The notes: generated from the letters alone by a model not told the origin. A DNA stretch of 64,000 nucleotides from Acidobacteriota bacterium (GCA_019244185.1 JAFATB010000023.1:372001-436000); one strand, 5' to 3'. Counted from the stretch's first letter, positions 16,628 through 25,412 are shown. Program-made: numbers and translations.

Positions 16628-17512
16628 ATGGTTGCGATCAACCCCGGCGCCGCGGACCTCGGCCGCATCAACGCGGTCCTGCACGGCCGGAACGCGCATC
16701 GCTACGAGCATCGCTTCACCGGTCCGCTCTCGGTGAAAGCGGTCATGCGCGGCGTGGCGACGTGGGAGACGCGCGCCGGCCGCTACGAAGTCGGCCCCGG
16801 CACCGTGCTGCTCCTCGAGGACGGCGAGGAGTACGAGATCACGATCGACAGTCTGCAGCCCGTAGAGACGTGGTGCTTCTTCTTCGCCCGCGGCTTCGTC
16901 GAGGACGCGTGGCGCGCGGCGACGACGTCGTCGTCCGCGCTGCTCGATGCGCCGGAGGACATCGCACGCGCGCCGCTCGCGGAACGCCTGCATTTCGACG
17001 CGCCGCTCGTCGCGGCGATGCAGCGCGCGCACGCGATGCCGGACTCGCTCGACGCCGCGTTCTTCGCGACGGCGAACGCGATCGTCGGCGTCCAATGCGA
17101 CGTGGCCGCGCGGGCGGAACGCCTGCCGTCGCTGCGCGCGTCGACACGCGAAGAGCTCGCGCGGCGGCTGCGGATCGCGACGGCGTTCCTGCACGCGAAC
17201 GTCGGACGCCGCGTTACGATCGACGAGGCGGCGCGCGAGGCGTGCCTCTCGCCGTTTCACTTTCATCGCCTGTTCGCGTCGTTCCACGGCACGACGCCGT
17301 ATCGCTACCTCACGACGCTGCGCATGCAGCGCGCGCGCATGCTGCTCCGCGCGACGGACCGCCCGATCGCCGACGTTGCCTTCGACTGCGGCTTCGAATC
17401 TCTCGGCTCGTTCACGACCCTCTTCACGCGCGTCGCCGGCGTGCCGCCCGCGCGCTTTCGCAGGAATCGAGAAACGGACGCGCGCATCGGCGCGATAGCA
17501 TCCTCCGCATGA
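16628..17512 (+). CDS. AraC family transcriptional regulator
   Basis: A 294-residue regulator. The N-terminal 170 residues are a cupin-like sensor (GRYEVGPGTVLLLEDGEEYEI). The C-terminal part has two helix-turn-helix units, VTIDEAAREACLSPFHFHRLF and the signature PIADVAFDCGFESLGSFTTLF. Its stop overlaps the start of an ankyrin-repeat gene by ATGA, so the two are translated together and the ankyrin protein may be a partner or target. The ligand is unknown. Confidence 0.9.
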   Translation: MVAINPGAADLGRINAVLHGRNAHRYEHRFTGPLSVKAVMRGVATWETRAGRYEVGPGTVLLLEDGEEYEITIDSLQPVETWCFFFARGFVEDAWRAATTSSSALLDAPEDIARAPLAERLHFDAPLVAAMQRAHAMPDSLDAAFFATANAIVGVQCDVAARAERLPSLRASTREELARRLRIATAFLHANVGRRVTIDEAAREACLSPFHFHRLFASFHGTTPYRYLTTLRMQRARMLLRATDRPIADVAFDCGFESLGSFTTLFTRVAGVPPARFRRNRETDARIGAIASSA

Positions 17513-18156
17513 GCGTGCTTACCGATGCGATGAAGACGGGCGACGCGGCCGCCGTCGCGCGCCTGCTCGACGCCGACCCGTCGCTGCTGCAATCGGCCGA
17601 GAACGGCGTGACGCCGATCCTCTTCGCCTGCTACATCGGCAAGCCGGAACTGGCGCGGCTCTTCACCAAGCGCGGCGCGCGGCTGACGTTCGCCGAAGCG
17701 TGCGCGCTGGGAGAGGAAGGGGAGGTGGAACGCCAGCTCGACGCCGATCCGTCGCTCCTCCATTCGCCCTCTGCGGATGGCTTTCCTCCCTTAGGGCTGG
17801 CGATTTTCTTTCGTCACCCCGCGCTCGCGCGGCTGCTCATCGAGCGCGGTGCGGACGTCAACGCCGCCGCCGAAAACGCGCAGCGCGTCGCGCCGCTGCA
17901 CGCCGCCGCCGCGGTCCGCGATCGCGAGACCATGCAACTGCTTCTCGAACGCGGCGCCGATCCGAACGCGCGTCAGCAGCTCGACTACACGCCGCTCCAC
18001 GGCGCCGCCAGCCGCGGCGACACCGAGCTCGCGGAACTGCTCCTCACGCACGGCGCCGACCGCGACGCGCGGGCGGCAGACGGCATGACGCCGGCGGACG
18101 TCGCGCGCAAGTACGGACAGGACGCGTTCGCGGAGTGGCTCGCGCGCCAGGGCTGA
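17509..18156 (+). CDS. Ankyrin-repeat protein
   Basis: A 215-residue protein made almost wholly of ankyrin repeats. Clear units are GVTPILFACYIGKPELARLFTKRG (about 33-56), GFPPLGLAIFFRHPALARLLIERGADVN (about 90-117), APLHAAAAVRDRETMQLLLERGADPN and TPLHGAASRGDTELAELLLTHGADRD. No signal peptide or membrane segment is seen, so it probably acts in the cytoplasm as a binding scaffold. It is translationally coupled to the AraC regulator upstream. No catalytic domain is present. Confidence 0.88.
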   Translation: MSVLTDAMKTGDAAAVARLLDADPSLLQSAENGVTPILFACYIGKPELARLFTKRGARLTFAEACALGEEGEVERQLDADPSLLHSPSADGFPPLGLAIFFRHPALARLLIERGADVNAAAENAQRVAPLHAAAAVRDRETMQLLLERGADPNARQQLDYTPLHGAASRGDTELAELLLTHGADRDARAADGMTPADVARKYGQDAFAEWLARQG

Positions 18157-18157
18157 C

Positions 18158-18652
18158 TCAACGCTCGGCGTGCACGCGCTGCGCGAGCTGCACGACCCAG
18201 TCCTGCGCCGCGGTACTTAGATATCCAACTTCCTCGCCCGATCGCGCATCGTAGATGTGACGGCAGATCAGATCGACGAGCAGGTCCATCGATGCATCGC
18301 CTCGTGACAAACGAACGCCGATTCCCGCGTCGCCACAGCCAAAGTGCGCGTCCGTGTACGACTCCGGCCTCGTGAGCACGGCCGCGAGCTCGGCGGCAGC
18401 ATCCGCGGACAGCACCGCCGATTCCGCCACGTGGCGGCCATGAGCGTTCGACGCGTCCTGCTCATCGAAGCGGTACAGCGTCACCTGCAGCTCGTTCCGG
18501 TTCGCCAGGAACGCGGCGATCCGGTCCGGGACGGCCGCGGGGCCGTCGCCGTGGACGTCGGTCGCAACGGGCGGCGGTGGCGGAACTCGCGTGTCGACGT
18601 GTCGACAGGAGAGAACGGTGAGTGCGATCAGCGGCAGACACGCGCGCGTCAT
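18158..18652 (-). CDS. Hypothetical lipoprotein, 164 residues
   Basis: The N-terminus is a lipoprotein signal, MTRACLPLIALTVLSC, with the likely acylated cysteine at residue 16. A proline-rich linker follows, then a mixed alpha/beta domain with a pair of cysteines (GCGDAGIGVRL and LICRHIY). I do not recognise the family. It is coupled to the upstream flavoprotein gene by an ATGA overlap (18649-18652), and it ends 1 bp from the stop of the convergent ankyrin gene. Confidence 0.7.
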   Translation of the reverse strand: MTRACLPLIALTVLSCRHVDTRVPPPPPVATDVHGDGPAAVPDRIAAFLANRNELQVTLYRFDEQDASNAHGRHVAESAVLSADAAAELAAVLTRPESYTDAHFGCGDAGIGVRLSRGDASMDLLVDLICRHIYDARSGEEVGYLSTAAQDWVVQLAQRVHAER

Positions 18653-19782
18653 GCGGGGATTCTAACCGCCGCCTTCCGCGCCGCCCACCGCACCTTCACC
18701 TCCGGGAACGAGCCTCTCGCGAAGAAGACGTGCTCGGCGACGCCGCGCAGCACAGGCGTGCGCAGCGCGGCGAGGGCGAGCTCGGCGAGCGCCGGTGTGG
18801 CGATGGCGTTCATCGCGCGGCGCATCCAGCGGCGGGTGAGGAAACGCGCGCGGAAGCGCGAGCCGGTGTAGGCGCGGAGCGCGTCCGCGTCGCCGCGATC
18901 GAGGTACGCGGTGATGACATCGGCGGCGAATTCGGTGAGGCGCAGCGCTCCGTCGAGACCTCCGGCCGTGAGCGGCGAGACGGCGCCGGCGGCGTCGCCG
19001 ATGAGGAGCCCGCGTTTGCACGCGATGTTGCGCAGCATGCCGCCGACCGGAATCAAACCGCCGCGGCGTTCGATGGCGCGGCCGGCGCGGAACGGGAGGG
19101 TGTCGCGAAACGTGTGCAGTGCCTGCGCGGCGTTCCAGCCGCGTTTTCCCGACGTTCCGGCGAGGCCGACGTGCGCCTCGTGGCCGTCGTTCGCGACCCA
19201 GCCGATGTAGCCGGGGGCGAGGCGCGGGTCGACGAAGCAATGCAGCACCGGCTCGCGTGCGATCGGCGGCACGATCTCCTCGATGCCGGTGAGGAGCTCG
19301 CGATGCGTGTCGAGCCCGAGGAGTTGCGCGGTCGTCGAGCGTGCACCGTCGGCGCCGACGACGAAGCGCGTTGTGATCCGCTCGCGGCGTCCGTGGCGCA
19401 GCACCGTGATCGCGTCGTCATCGCACGCGACGAGCCGCGCGCCGGGGAGCCACGTCACGCCGGCGCGGACGCATTGTTCGACGAGGTGCAGGTAGAGCCA
19501 CGACATGCGGCCGAGGCGAAACTCGTCGTGGCGGGCGCGCAAGGTGAGCGGGCGGCGGGCGGGGGAGTAGAGCACGACGTCGCGGATGCCGGGGCCGAGT
19601 TGTTCCTCGGGCAGCGGGAAGTCTTCCCACGTCTTGCGCACGAAGATGCCGGTCGTCTGCACGGGGCCGGCGATGGACTCCTTGCGGTCGATGAGCAGGA
19701 CGCGGAAGCCGCGGAGGGCGAGGAGGCGGGCGCAGTGGAGACCGGAGAGACCGGCGCCGATGACCGCGATGTCGGTAGTCAT
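18649..19782 (-). CDS. FAD-dependent oxidoreductase, geranylgeranyl-reductase type
   Basis: A 377-residue flavoprotein. It starts with TDIAVIGAGLSGLHCARLLALRG (Rossmann GxGxxG), has the mid-protein TRFVVGADGARS (the DG motif) and the second FAD motif LIGDAAGAVSPLTAGGLDGAL. This set is typical of the geranylgeranyl reductase/PHBH-like group, which acts on isoprenoid or aromatic substrates; the substrate here is unknown. I chose the ATG at 19782, since the longer frame only translates the repeat element upstream. TATAGT lies at 19793-19798 on the minus strand, 10 bp before the start. It is coupled to the lipoprotein gene downstream. Confidence 0.88.
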   Translation of the reverse strand: MTTDIAVIGAGLSGLHCARLLALRGFRVLLIDRKESIAGPVQTTGIFVRKTWEDFPLPEEQLGPGIRDVVLYSPARRPLTLRARHDEFRLGRMSWLYLHLVEQCVRAGVTWLPGARLVACDDDAITVLRHGRRERITTRFVVGADGARSTTAQLLGLDTHRELLTGIEEIVPPIAREPVLHCFVDPRLAPGYIGWVANDGHEAHVGLAGTSGKRGWNAAQALHTFRDTLPFRAGRAIERRGGLIPVGGMLRNIACKRGLLIGDAAGAVSPLTAGGLDGALRLTEFAADVITAYLDRGDADALRAYTGSRFRARFLTRRWMRRAMNAIATPALAELALAALRTPVLRGVAEHVFFARGSFPEVKVRWAARKAAVRIPA

Positions 19783-19807
19783 GAAAAGAACTTTACTATA
19801 AAAAGCG

Positions 19808-19856
19808 GAATGAAGAATGAAGAATGAAGAATGCAGAACGCAGAATGAAGAATTGT
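19808..19856. repeat. Heptad repeat element C (single arm)
   Basis: Seven 7-bp units in register: three GAATGAA, then GAATGCA, GAACGCA, GAATGAA and GAATTGT. A short GC-rich hairpin-like segment (about 19855-19875) follows, as in the spacer of the other elements, but no facing arm follows. It lies between fabF and the flavoprotein gene, upstream of the flavoprotein's TATAGT. Confidence 0.88.
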
Positions 19857-19887
19857 CGTGGGCGCTGCGCGCCACGTTTGTTAGCGA

Positions 19888-21129
19888 CTAGTCGTGGCGC
19901 GAGAAGATCAGCGTCGCGTTCGTGCCGCCGAAGCCGAACGAATTCGACAGCACGTGGCGGACTTCCTTCTGCCGCGCCACGTTCGGCGTGTAGTCGAGAT
20001 CGCACTCCGGGTCGGGGTTCTCGTAGTTGATCGTCGGCGGCAGGATGCCGTGTTTGACGACCAGCGCCGCGATCGCGGACTCGAGACCGCCGGCCGCGCC
20101 GAGGAGGTGGCCGGTCATCGACTTCGTCGAGCTGATGGCGACGTTGTACGCGGCGTCGCCGAACACGCGCTTGATCGCGATCGTCTCGGTCTTGTCGCCG
20201 ACGGGCGTCGACGTGCCGTGCGCGTTGATGTAGCCGATGTCGGTCGGCTGCAGCCCCGCGTCCTTCAGCGCACGGCCCATGACGCGCGCCATGCCGTCGC
20301 CATCTTCCGACGGCGAGGTGATGTGGAACGCATCGCTCGACATGCCGTAGCCGGTGAGCTCGCAGTAGATCTTCGCGCCGCGCGCGAGCGCGTGCTCGCG
20401 TTCCTCGAGGATCAGCACGCCCGCGCCTTCGCCCATGACGAAGCCGTCGCGTTCCTTGTCCCACGGGCGCGACGCGCGCTGCGGCTCGTCGTTGCGCGTC
20501 GAGAGCGCGCGCATCGCGGAGAAGCCGCCGACCGCGAGCGCGGTGATGACGGCCTCGCTGCCGCCGGCGAACATCACGTCCGCCTCGTCGTAGCGAATGA
20601 CTTTCGCCGCGTCGCCGATCGCGTGCGCGCCGGTGGCGCATGCGGTCGCGGGCGCGGAGCTCGGTCCCTTGCAGCCGAAGCGAATGGAGATGTGTCCCGC
20701 GGCGAGATTGACGATCAGGCCGGGGATGAAGAACGGAGAGATGCGGCTCGGTCCGCGCTCGAGGAGTTTCTTGTGCATCTCCTCGATGAGCGGCAGTCCG
20801 CCGATGCCGGAGCCGATGATGACGCCGACGCGGTCGGGATCGTCCTTCGACGGGTCGTAGCCCGCGTCGTCCACCGCGAGCTGCGCGGCGGCGACGGCGT
20901 AGTGGATGAAGGTGTCGGACTTCTTGACTTCCTTCTTCTCGATGAAGTCCTCGGCGTTGAAGCCGTGGACTTCGCCCGCGATCTGGCAGGCGTAGGCGCT
21001 CGCATCGAACTTCGTGATGCGGCCGACGCCGGAGCGTCCCTCGATCAGTCCCTGCCAGGTCGGCTCGTTGCCGACGCCGAGCGGGGAGATCATGCCGAGA
21101 CCGGTGACGACGACACGACGTTTGGTCAA
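19888..21129 (-). CDS. fabF: Beta-ketoacyl-ACP synthase II
   Basis: A 413-residue condensing enzyme of fatty acid elongation, which uses malonyl-ACP and acyl-ACP in the cytosol. The active-site cysteine is C164 in ATACATGAHA, and the two histidines are in NAHGTSTPVGD and SMTGHLLGAAG. The N-terminus KRRVVVTGLGMISPLG and the C-terminal NSFGFGGTNATLIF are standard. It lies about 100 bp downstream of acpP in the same direction, the usual partner order. The length matches E. coli FabF. Confidence 0.96.
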   Translation of the reverse strand: MTKRRVVVTGLGMISPLGVGNEPTWQGLIEGRSGVGRITKFDASAYACQIAGEVHGFNAEDFIEKKEVKKSDTFIHYAVAAAQLAVDDAGYDPSKDDPDRVGVIIGSGIGGLPLIEEMHKKLLERGPSRISPFFIPGLIVNLAAGHISIRFGCKGPSSAPATACATGAHAIGDAAKVIRYDEADVMFAGGSEAVITALAVGGFSAMRALSTRNDEPQRASRPWDKERDGFVMGEGAGVLILEEREHALARGAKIYCELTGYGMSSDAFHITSPSEDGDGMARVMGRALKDAGLQPTDIGYINAHGTSTPVGDKTETIAIKRVFGDAAYNVAISSTKSMTGHLLGAAGGLESAIAALVVKHGILPPTINYENPDPECDLDYTPNVARQKEVRHVLSNSFGFGGTNATLIFSRHD

Positions 21130-21232
21130 ACCACTCTCCTAAAAAAGGGCTGAGTGCTGGATGCCGGGTGCCTCGCGGCACTCAACACCTGCAGCACTCA
21201 GTACTCGTTGCGCGGGCAGCGCAACGCGGACG

Positions 21233-21472
21233 TCACTGAGCCTTGGCGCGCTTGTCGATGTACTCGACGGCGTCGCGGACTTTCCGGATCTTCTCCGCTT
21301 CATCGTCCGAGATCTCGACGCCGAATTCCTCTTCGAACGCCATGATCAGCTCGACGGTGTCGAGCGAATCGGCGCCGAGATCTTCGACGAACGAGGCGTC
21401 TGGCGTGACCTCCTCGGCGTCAACGCCGAGTTGCTCCACGATGATGGACTTGACCCTATCCTCTACCGACAT
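21233..21472 (-). CDS. acpP: Acyl carrier protein
   Basis: A small, strongly acidic 79-residue protein. The phosphopantetheine attachment serine is S36 in LGADSLDTVELIMAFE, the canonical DSL motif. It carries acyl chains during fatty acid synthesis, here next to fabF. The start is the ATG of MSVEDRVKSII, preceded by GGAGG-like bases (GAGGGAG on the minus strand), so it uses a normal leader. A 100-bp spacer with a GCACTCAA-type small inverted repeat separates it from fabF. Confidence 0.96.
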   Translation of the reverse strand: MSVEDRVKSIIVEQLGVDAEEVTPDASFVEDLGADSLDTVELIMAFEEEFGVEISDDEAEKIRKVRDAVEYIDKRAKAQ

Positions 21473-21535
21473 CGGTATTCCTCCCTCGTGAGTATGCAAG
21501 GCGGGTTTTAGCACAGAGGTACGGAAAGTTGAACT

Positions 21536-21541
21536 TAGAAT
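21536..21541 (+). promoter_or_regulatory. Candidate -10 hexamer TAGAAT, 6 bp before a GTG start
   Basis: TAGAAT, TCGCGC, then GTG at 21548. No Shine-Dalgarno precedes the start codon. This is a leaderless-type arrangement with a GTG start codon. Confidence 0.5.
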
Positions 21542-21547
21542 TCGCGC

Positions 21548-21847
21548 GTGCCGAAATTGATCTGGACCTACGAACAGGCCGCGGCGATGCTCCCCGAGGT
21601 GCAGCGCATCACCGCCGATGCCGTGAAGCGCGTCGATGCGTTGAGTGAAGAAGAAGGATCGGAGTCGGAGCGCGTCGTCACCGAATGGGCCGAGTCGATC
21701 CTGCGCCTCGGCATCGAGGTGAAGGGACTGTGGCTCGTCGACTTCGACAGCGGCGGCGGCTACTACTGCTGGCAGTATCCGGAGCCGGCGCTCGAACACT
21801 TCCACGGATACGAGGAAGGGTTCGGGGGGAGAGTGAAGCTGGTTTGA
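21548..21847 (+). CDS. DUF2203 family protein
   Basis: A 99-residue protein. It has the family's start (LIWTYEQAAAMLPEVQRI), the helical pair, and the C-terminal pattern GIEVKGLWLVDFDSGGGYYCWQYPEP followed by FHGYEEGFGGR. The function of DUF2203 proteins is unknown. The GTG start is set by the TAGAAT 6 bp upstream. Its stop overlaps the TTG start of the HAD hydrolase by TTGA, so the two are probably translated together. Confidence 0.8.
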   Translation: MPKLIWTYEQAAAMLPEVQRITADAVKRVDALSEEEGSESERVVTEWAESILRLGIEVKGLWLVDFDSGGGYYCWQYPEPALEHFHGYEEGFGGRVKLV

Positions 21848-22617
21848 TCCGAGCCGTCGCATTCGATCTCTGGGAAACGCTGATCACGGACACGCCCGAT
21901 CTGTCGCGGAGTCAGGAGCGGCTGCGCACCTCGCGCATGGAAGCGATCCTGACCGCGCGCGGCTACGGCGCGCTCGCCGATCGCATCGAGCACGCGTATC
22001 GCGCGCTGTGGCGCCGCTGCCACGAGCTCTATTGGTCAGCGGACCTCGACGTGCCGTGCCGCCGGCAGATCGAGCACTTTCTCGAAGAGCTCGAAGTGGA
22101 CGTGCGCGAGTTCGACGAAGCGATGCTCGCGGAGCTCGAGCACGCATACGCGCACGCGGCGGTCGACGTGCCGCCGGCCGTCGTCGCGGGTGCCGCGGAG
22201 ACGCTGCGCGCGCTCAAGTCGCGCGGCCTCGGCGTGGGTCTCATCAGCAACACCGGACGCACGCCGGGCTACGCGTTGCGGCGGATTCTCGACGTGCTCG
22301 GCCTCGCGTCGTCGATCGATGTGATGGTGTTTTCGAACGAACACGGCGCGTGCAAGCCGCAGCCGTCGATCTTCGAGGAGCTGCGGCGCGGTCTCGGCGT
22401 CGCGTACGACGAGCTGGTGTTCGTCGGCGACAACGCGTACGTCGACGTGCACGGCGCGCAGCGTTGCGGGATGCGGGCGGTGCTGTTCGAGCCGCCGGTA
22501 CGCGGCACCGCGGTCGCGCCGCCGGTCGAGCACGGACTGACGATCGTGCCGGATGCGACGGTGCACGCGCTGCCGGAGCTCGTGGAGGTCATCGACAGCC
22601 TTGGCGCACGCGGATAA
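21844..22617 (+). CDS. HAD family hydrolase
   Basis: A 257-residue haloacid-dehalogenase superfamily enzyme. Motif I is FDLWETL with the nucleophile D8; the residue two further on is Trp rather than the Asp that phosphatases use as the general acid. Motif II is LISNTGRT, motif III the lysine in ACKPQPSIFEE and motif IV VFVGDNAYVDVHGA. The helical cap lies between about 20 and 100. With Trp at the second position the activity may not be a phosphatase. The TTG start overlaps the DUF2203 stop. The next gene starts inside its last codons. Confidence 0.82.
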   Translation: MIRAVAFDLWETLITDTPDLSRSQERLRTSRMEAILTARGYGALADRIEHAYRALWRRCHELYWSADLDVPCRRQIEHFLEELEVDVREFDEAMLAELEHAYAHAAVDVPPAVVAGAAETLRALKSRGLGVGLISNTGRTPGYALRRILDVLGLASSIDVMVFSNEHGACKPQPSIFEELRRGLGVAYDELVFVGDNAYVDVHGAQRCGMRAVLFEPPVRGTAVAPPVEHGLTIVPDATVHALPELVEVIDSLGARG

Positions 22618-23443
22618 GGATTTCGTCGAGCTGCGCACGCAGCATCTGACGATCGACGGACGCTCGCGCGCGGGGCACGAGACGTACTTTCGCGTGCGCG
22701 AGCTCGGCGTCGCGCTCGACATCGGACGCTGTCCCGATCTCGTCGTGCCGCTCGCCCACGTCTTCATCACGCACGCGCACCTCGATCACGCCGCGGGCAT
22801 TCCGTTCTACGCGGGCCAGCGCAAGCTGCAGGGGCTCGACGGCGGCACGATCTACGTGCCGCGCGAATCGGCGGACGACGTCCGCGCGCTGCTCGCGATC
22901 CAGGAGAAGCTGACCGGCGCGGAGTTCGAGGTCGAGGTGATCGGCGTCGCGGCGGGCGAGGAAGTGCGCGTCGGGCGGCGGCTCTTCGTGCGGGCGCATG
23001 CCGCGCCGCATCGCGTGGCCGCGCGCGCGTACGAATTCATCGAGTCGCGCCATCATCTGCGCGAGGAGTTCGCCTCGCTCGCCAGCGACGAGCTCGCGCA
23101 GCTGCGGCGTGAAGGCGTCGCCGTCGAGGAGGAGTTCCGGCGTTCGGTGCTGCTGTACACGGGCGACACGGATCGCGGCTTCCTCGAGCGGTGCGAGGCG
23201 GCGTTCACGGCCGAGGTGCTGATGATCGAGTGCTCGTTCGTCGCGGAAGGACATCAGGACCGCGCGGCGCGGTACCGGCACATCCACATCGACGATCTCG
23301 CGGATTTCGCGGATCGTTTTCAGAACGAGGCGGTGATCCTCACGCACTTCTCGCGGCGCTACTCGCGGGAGGTGATCCGGGAGGCGGTGCGGCAACGGCT
23401 GCCGCATGCGCTGCGCGAGAAGGTGCGGGTCGCTCTGCCGTAG
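22601..23443 (+). CDS. Metallo-beta-lactamase-fold protein, RNase Z-like
   Basis: A 280-residue hydrolase. The metal site is FITHAHLDHAAGIPF (HxHxDH); further ligands probably include the His in HAAPHRVAA, the Asp in LLYTGDTDRGF and the His in VILTHFSRRYS. The last motif and the ECSF segment recall tRNase Z-like proteins, but the family also includes other phosphodiesterases. The start is uncertain: TTG at 22601 overlaps the HAD gene by 17 bp and no ATG is available before the conserved part. It is the third gene of the DUF2203-HAD-MBL run. Confidence 0.75.
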   Translation: MAHADKDFVELRTQHLTIDGRSRAGHETYFRVRELGVALDIGRCPDLVVPLAHVFITHAHLDHAAGIPFYAGQRKLQGLDGGTIYVPRESADDVRALLAIQEKLTGAEFEVEVIGVAAGEEVRVGRRLFVRAHAAPHRVAARAYEFIESRHHLREEFASLASDELAQLRREGVAVEEEFRRSVLLYTGDTDRGFLERCEAAFTAEVLMIECSFVAEGHQDRAARYRHIHIDDLADFADRFQNEAVILTHFSRRYSREVIREAVRQRLPHALREKVRVALP

Positions 23444-23477
23444 CACCATCTTTGCACGGTGGGCGCACGCAGAAAGG

Positions 23478-23483
23478 TATTCT
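23478..23483 (+). promoter_or_regulatory. Candidate -10 hexamer TATTCT, 8 bp before an ATG
   Basis: TATTCT, TCGCCGCA, then the ATG at 23492. No Shine-Dalgarno is present between them. Confidence 0.4.
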
Positions 23484-23491
23484 TCGCCGCA

Positions 23492-25030
23492 ATGACCGTT
23501 CGTGGCTCGCGCCTGGTTGCGCTCCTCGCAGTTCTGCTGATCGCGCTGGTGGATCCCTCCGCCGGCGCGGCGACGAAAAAGAAAACAACGAAGAAGTCGA
23601 CGCACCGTCGCGCCGCCGCGACGCGCAAGGCCGCGCCGGCACCGGTCGAAGCAGCGACCGGCGCGACGTTCGAGGAGCGGCTCGCATCGCTCGTGAACGG
23701 CCGGACGTCGGCCAGCGCCGACACGAGCATCCAGGTCGTCGAGCTCGAGTCGGGACGCGTCGTGGCCGAGCGCAATCCGCACATGGTGCTCGCGCCGGCG
23801 TCGAACATGAAGCTCTTCACGACGGCGGCGGCCATCGACATCCTCAAGCCGTCGTTCGAGGTGACGACCGGCGTCTACGCGCGCGGCGACATTGACGCGA
23901 GCGGCACGCTCAACGGCGATCTCAAGTTCGTCGGCCACGGCGACCCGACCATCGGCGGCCGCTTTCACGACGGCTCGGCGACCGCGGTCATTCAGGACTG
24001 GGCCGCGGATCTGCGCCGCGCCGGCATCAAGAACGTGCACGGCAATCTCGTCTTCGAGTACGGCTACATGGACACGGAGTACATCCATCCGACGTGGCCG
24101 GTCGATCAGCTGGTGAACTGGTACGAGGCGCCGGTGTCGGCGTTCTCGATGCAGGAAGGGTGCGTCGAAGTGCGCGTGCTGCCGAGCCGCGCGGGACAGC
24201 AATGCGTCGTGCAGCTCGAGCCGCCGACGGCGTTCCTCAACGTGCAGAACAGCTGTCGCACGGGCGGCGGGCTGCCGTTCATCACGCGGCAGCGCGGCTC
24301 GAACACGATCATCGTGCGCGGCGGCGTCCCCGCGCGTTCGGGCGCGACGGAAGTCTTCGTCACCGTCGAGAATCCGATTCAGTACTTCGCGTCGGTGACG
24401 AACGAGGCGCTGCAGCGCGCGGGCATCAGCATCAGCGGCACGATCCTCCTCACGCCGCGCGACGCGCGCACCGACTGGCGTCTGCTCACGAAGCATTCGA
24501 CGCCGCTCAGCATCCTCGTCTACGTGATCAACAAAAAGAGCCAGAACCATTACGCCGAGCAGGTCGTGAAGATGATCGGCGCGGAGCGGCGGAACCAGGG
24601 CTCGTGGGCGAGCGGCACGGCTTCGGTGAAGGAGTGGCTGACGACGAAAGTCGGCGTGCCGGAAGGGGAATTCTCACCGACCGACGGCAGCGGTATGTCG
24701 CGCAACAATCGCGCGTCGTCGTTCGCGTTCATCCAGCTGCTGCGTTACATGTGGAAGACGCCGTGGCGCGAGGAGTTCGTCAGCTCGCTGCCGTACTCCG
24801 GAGATCTCGACTCGAAGTTCGGCCATCGTCTCCGGAATCCGCCGTACGCGCGGCAGGTGTACGCGAAGACCGGCTACATCTCCGGCGTGATCGGCTTGTC
24901 GGGCTACGTCCACGCGCAGAGCGGCAAGGTTTACGCGTTCTCGTTCCTCTTCAACCGCTATCGCGTCGGCGTGTTCGCGGTGTACCGGCTGGAAGATGAG
25001 ATGCTGAAAGAGATCATCAAGAACGGCTAA
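23492..25030 (+). CDS. dacB: D-Ala-D-Ala carboxypeptidase/endopeptidase, PBP4 (S13) family
   Basis: A 512-residue periplasmic peptidoglycan hydrolase. After a signal peptide (about 1-27) comes a Lys/Ala/Pro-rich linker (28-58), then the S13 domain. The active-site SxxK is S104-N-M-K107, the second motif looks like SQN (KKSQNHYAEQ; SxN in the family) and the third is KTG in YAKTGYISG. It would cut D-Ala-D-Ala ends or cross-links in the cell wall. The ATG at 23492 is preferred over a GTG at 23459 because TATTCT is 8 bp upstream and it begins the signal peptide. Repeat element D starts 5 bp after the stop. Confidence 0.92.
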   Translation: MTVRGSRLVALLAVLLIALVDPSAGAATKKKTTKKSTHRRAAATRKAAPAPVEAATGATFEERLASLVNGRTSASADTSIQVVELESGRVVAERNPHMVLAPASNMKLFTTAAAIDILKPSFEVTTGVYARGDIDASGTLNGDLKFVGHGDPTIGGRFHDGSATAVIQDWAADLRRAGIKNVHGNLVFEYGYMDTEYIHPTWPVDQLVNWYEAPVSAFSMQEGCVEVRVLPSRAGQQCVVQLEPPTAFLNVQNSCRTGGGLPFITRQRGSNTIIVRGGVPARSGATEVFVTVENPIQYFASVTNEALQRAGISISGTILLTPRDARTDWRLLTKHSTPLSILVYVINKKSQNHYAEQVVKMIGAERRNQGSWASGTASVKEWLTTKVGVPEGEFSPTDGSGMSRNNRASSFAFIQLLRYMWKTPWREEFVSSLPYSGDLDSKFGHRLRNPPYARQVYAKTGYISGVIGLSGYVHAQSGKVYAFSFLFNRYRVGVFAVYRLEDEMLKEIIKNG

Positions 25031-25035
25031 AAGCT

Positions 25036-25150
25036 GAATGAAGAACGCAGAACGCAGAACGAAGAATTGAGAAAAGAGAGACGTGCGTGCGCTAAAGCGC
25101 ACGCCACCACAATTCTTCATTCTGCGTTCTGCGTTCTGAATTCTTCATTC
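25036..25150. repeat. Heptad inverted-repeat element D (between convergent genes)
   Basis: The left arm (25036-25070) is GAATGAA, GAACGCA, GAACGCA, GAACGAA, GAATTGA. The right arm (25109-25150), on the minus strand, is GAATGAA, GAATTCA, GAACGCA, GAACGCA, GAATGAA, GAATTGT. The spacer has a perfect inner hairpin, GCGTGCGC-TAAA-GCGCACGC (25085-25104). The element fills the gap between two convergent genes and its right end overlaps the TGA stop of the minus-strand gene. A two-way terminator would fit this position. Confidence 0.9.
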
Positions 25151-25412
25151 AGATTCTCATCCCGGACGAGCTCGCCGGCGTGAACTGCAACGTATACACG
25201 CCGCTCTCCTTCCGCACCGTCGCCACGGCCTGAAAGCCGGGGAACTTCAGCACGCTGCCGATGATCTCGGCATTGTCCTCTTTCACGAAGACGCGCACGG
25301 CGTCGTCGATCGTTTCGGCGTCGCAGGTGTGGAACTCGACGGCTTCGCGTGCAGCGACAGGACGGCCGTGATCGTCCGTCAGATGCCGTTCCTCGATCGT
25401 AAACCGCATCAT
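25149..25412 (-). CDS. Small hypothetical protein, 87 residues
   Basis: A mixed alpha/beta protein (FTIEERHLTDDHGRPV at the start, VFVKEDNAEIIGSVLKFPG in the middle, YTLQFTP near the end). It has no signal peptide, membrane segment or metal site, and I do not recognise the family. Its stop TGA is the first triplet of repeat element D. Two consecutive ATGs (25412 and 25409) are the likely starts. It is divergent from guaB, 68 bp away. Confidence 0.6.
   Translation of the reverse strand: MMRFTIEERHLTDDHGRPVAAREAVEFHTCDAETIDDAVRVFVKEDNAEIIGSVLKFPGFQAVATVRKESGVYTLQFTPASSSGMRI

Noticed and set aside
22589..24550. A 653-codon minus-strand frame over the MBL and PBP4 genes
   Set aside because: Composition is almost all Arg, Asp, Ala and Val, with no motif; the plus-strand frames have clear active sites.
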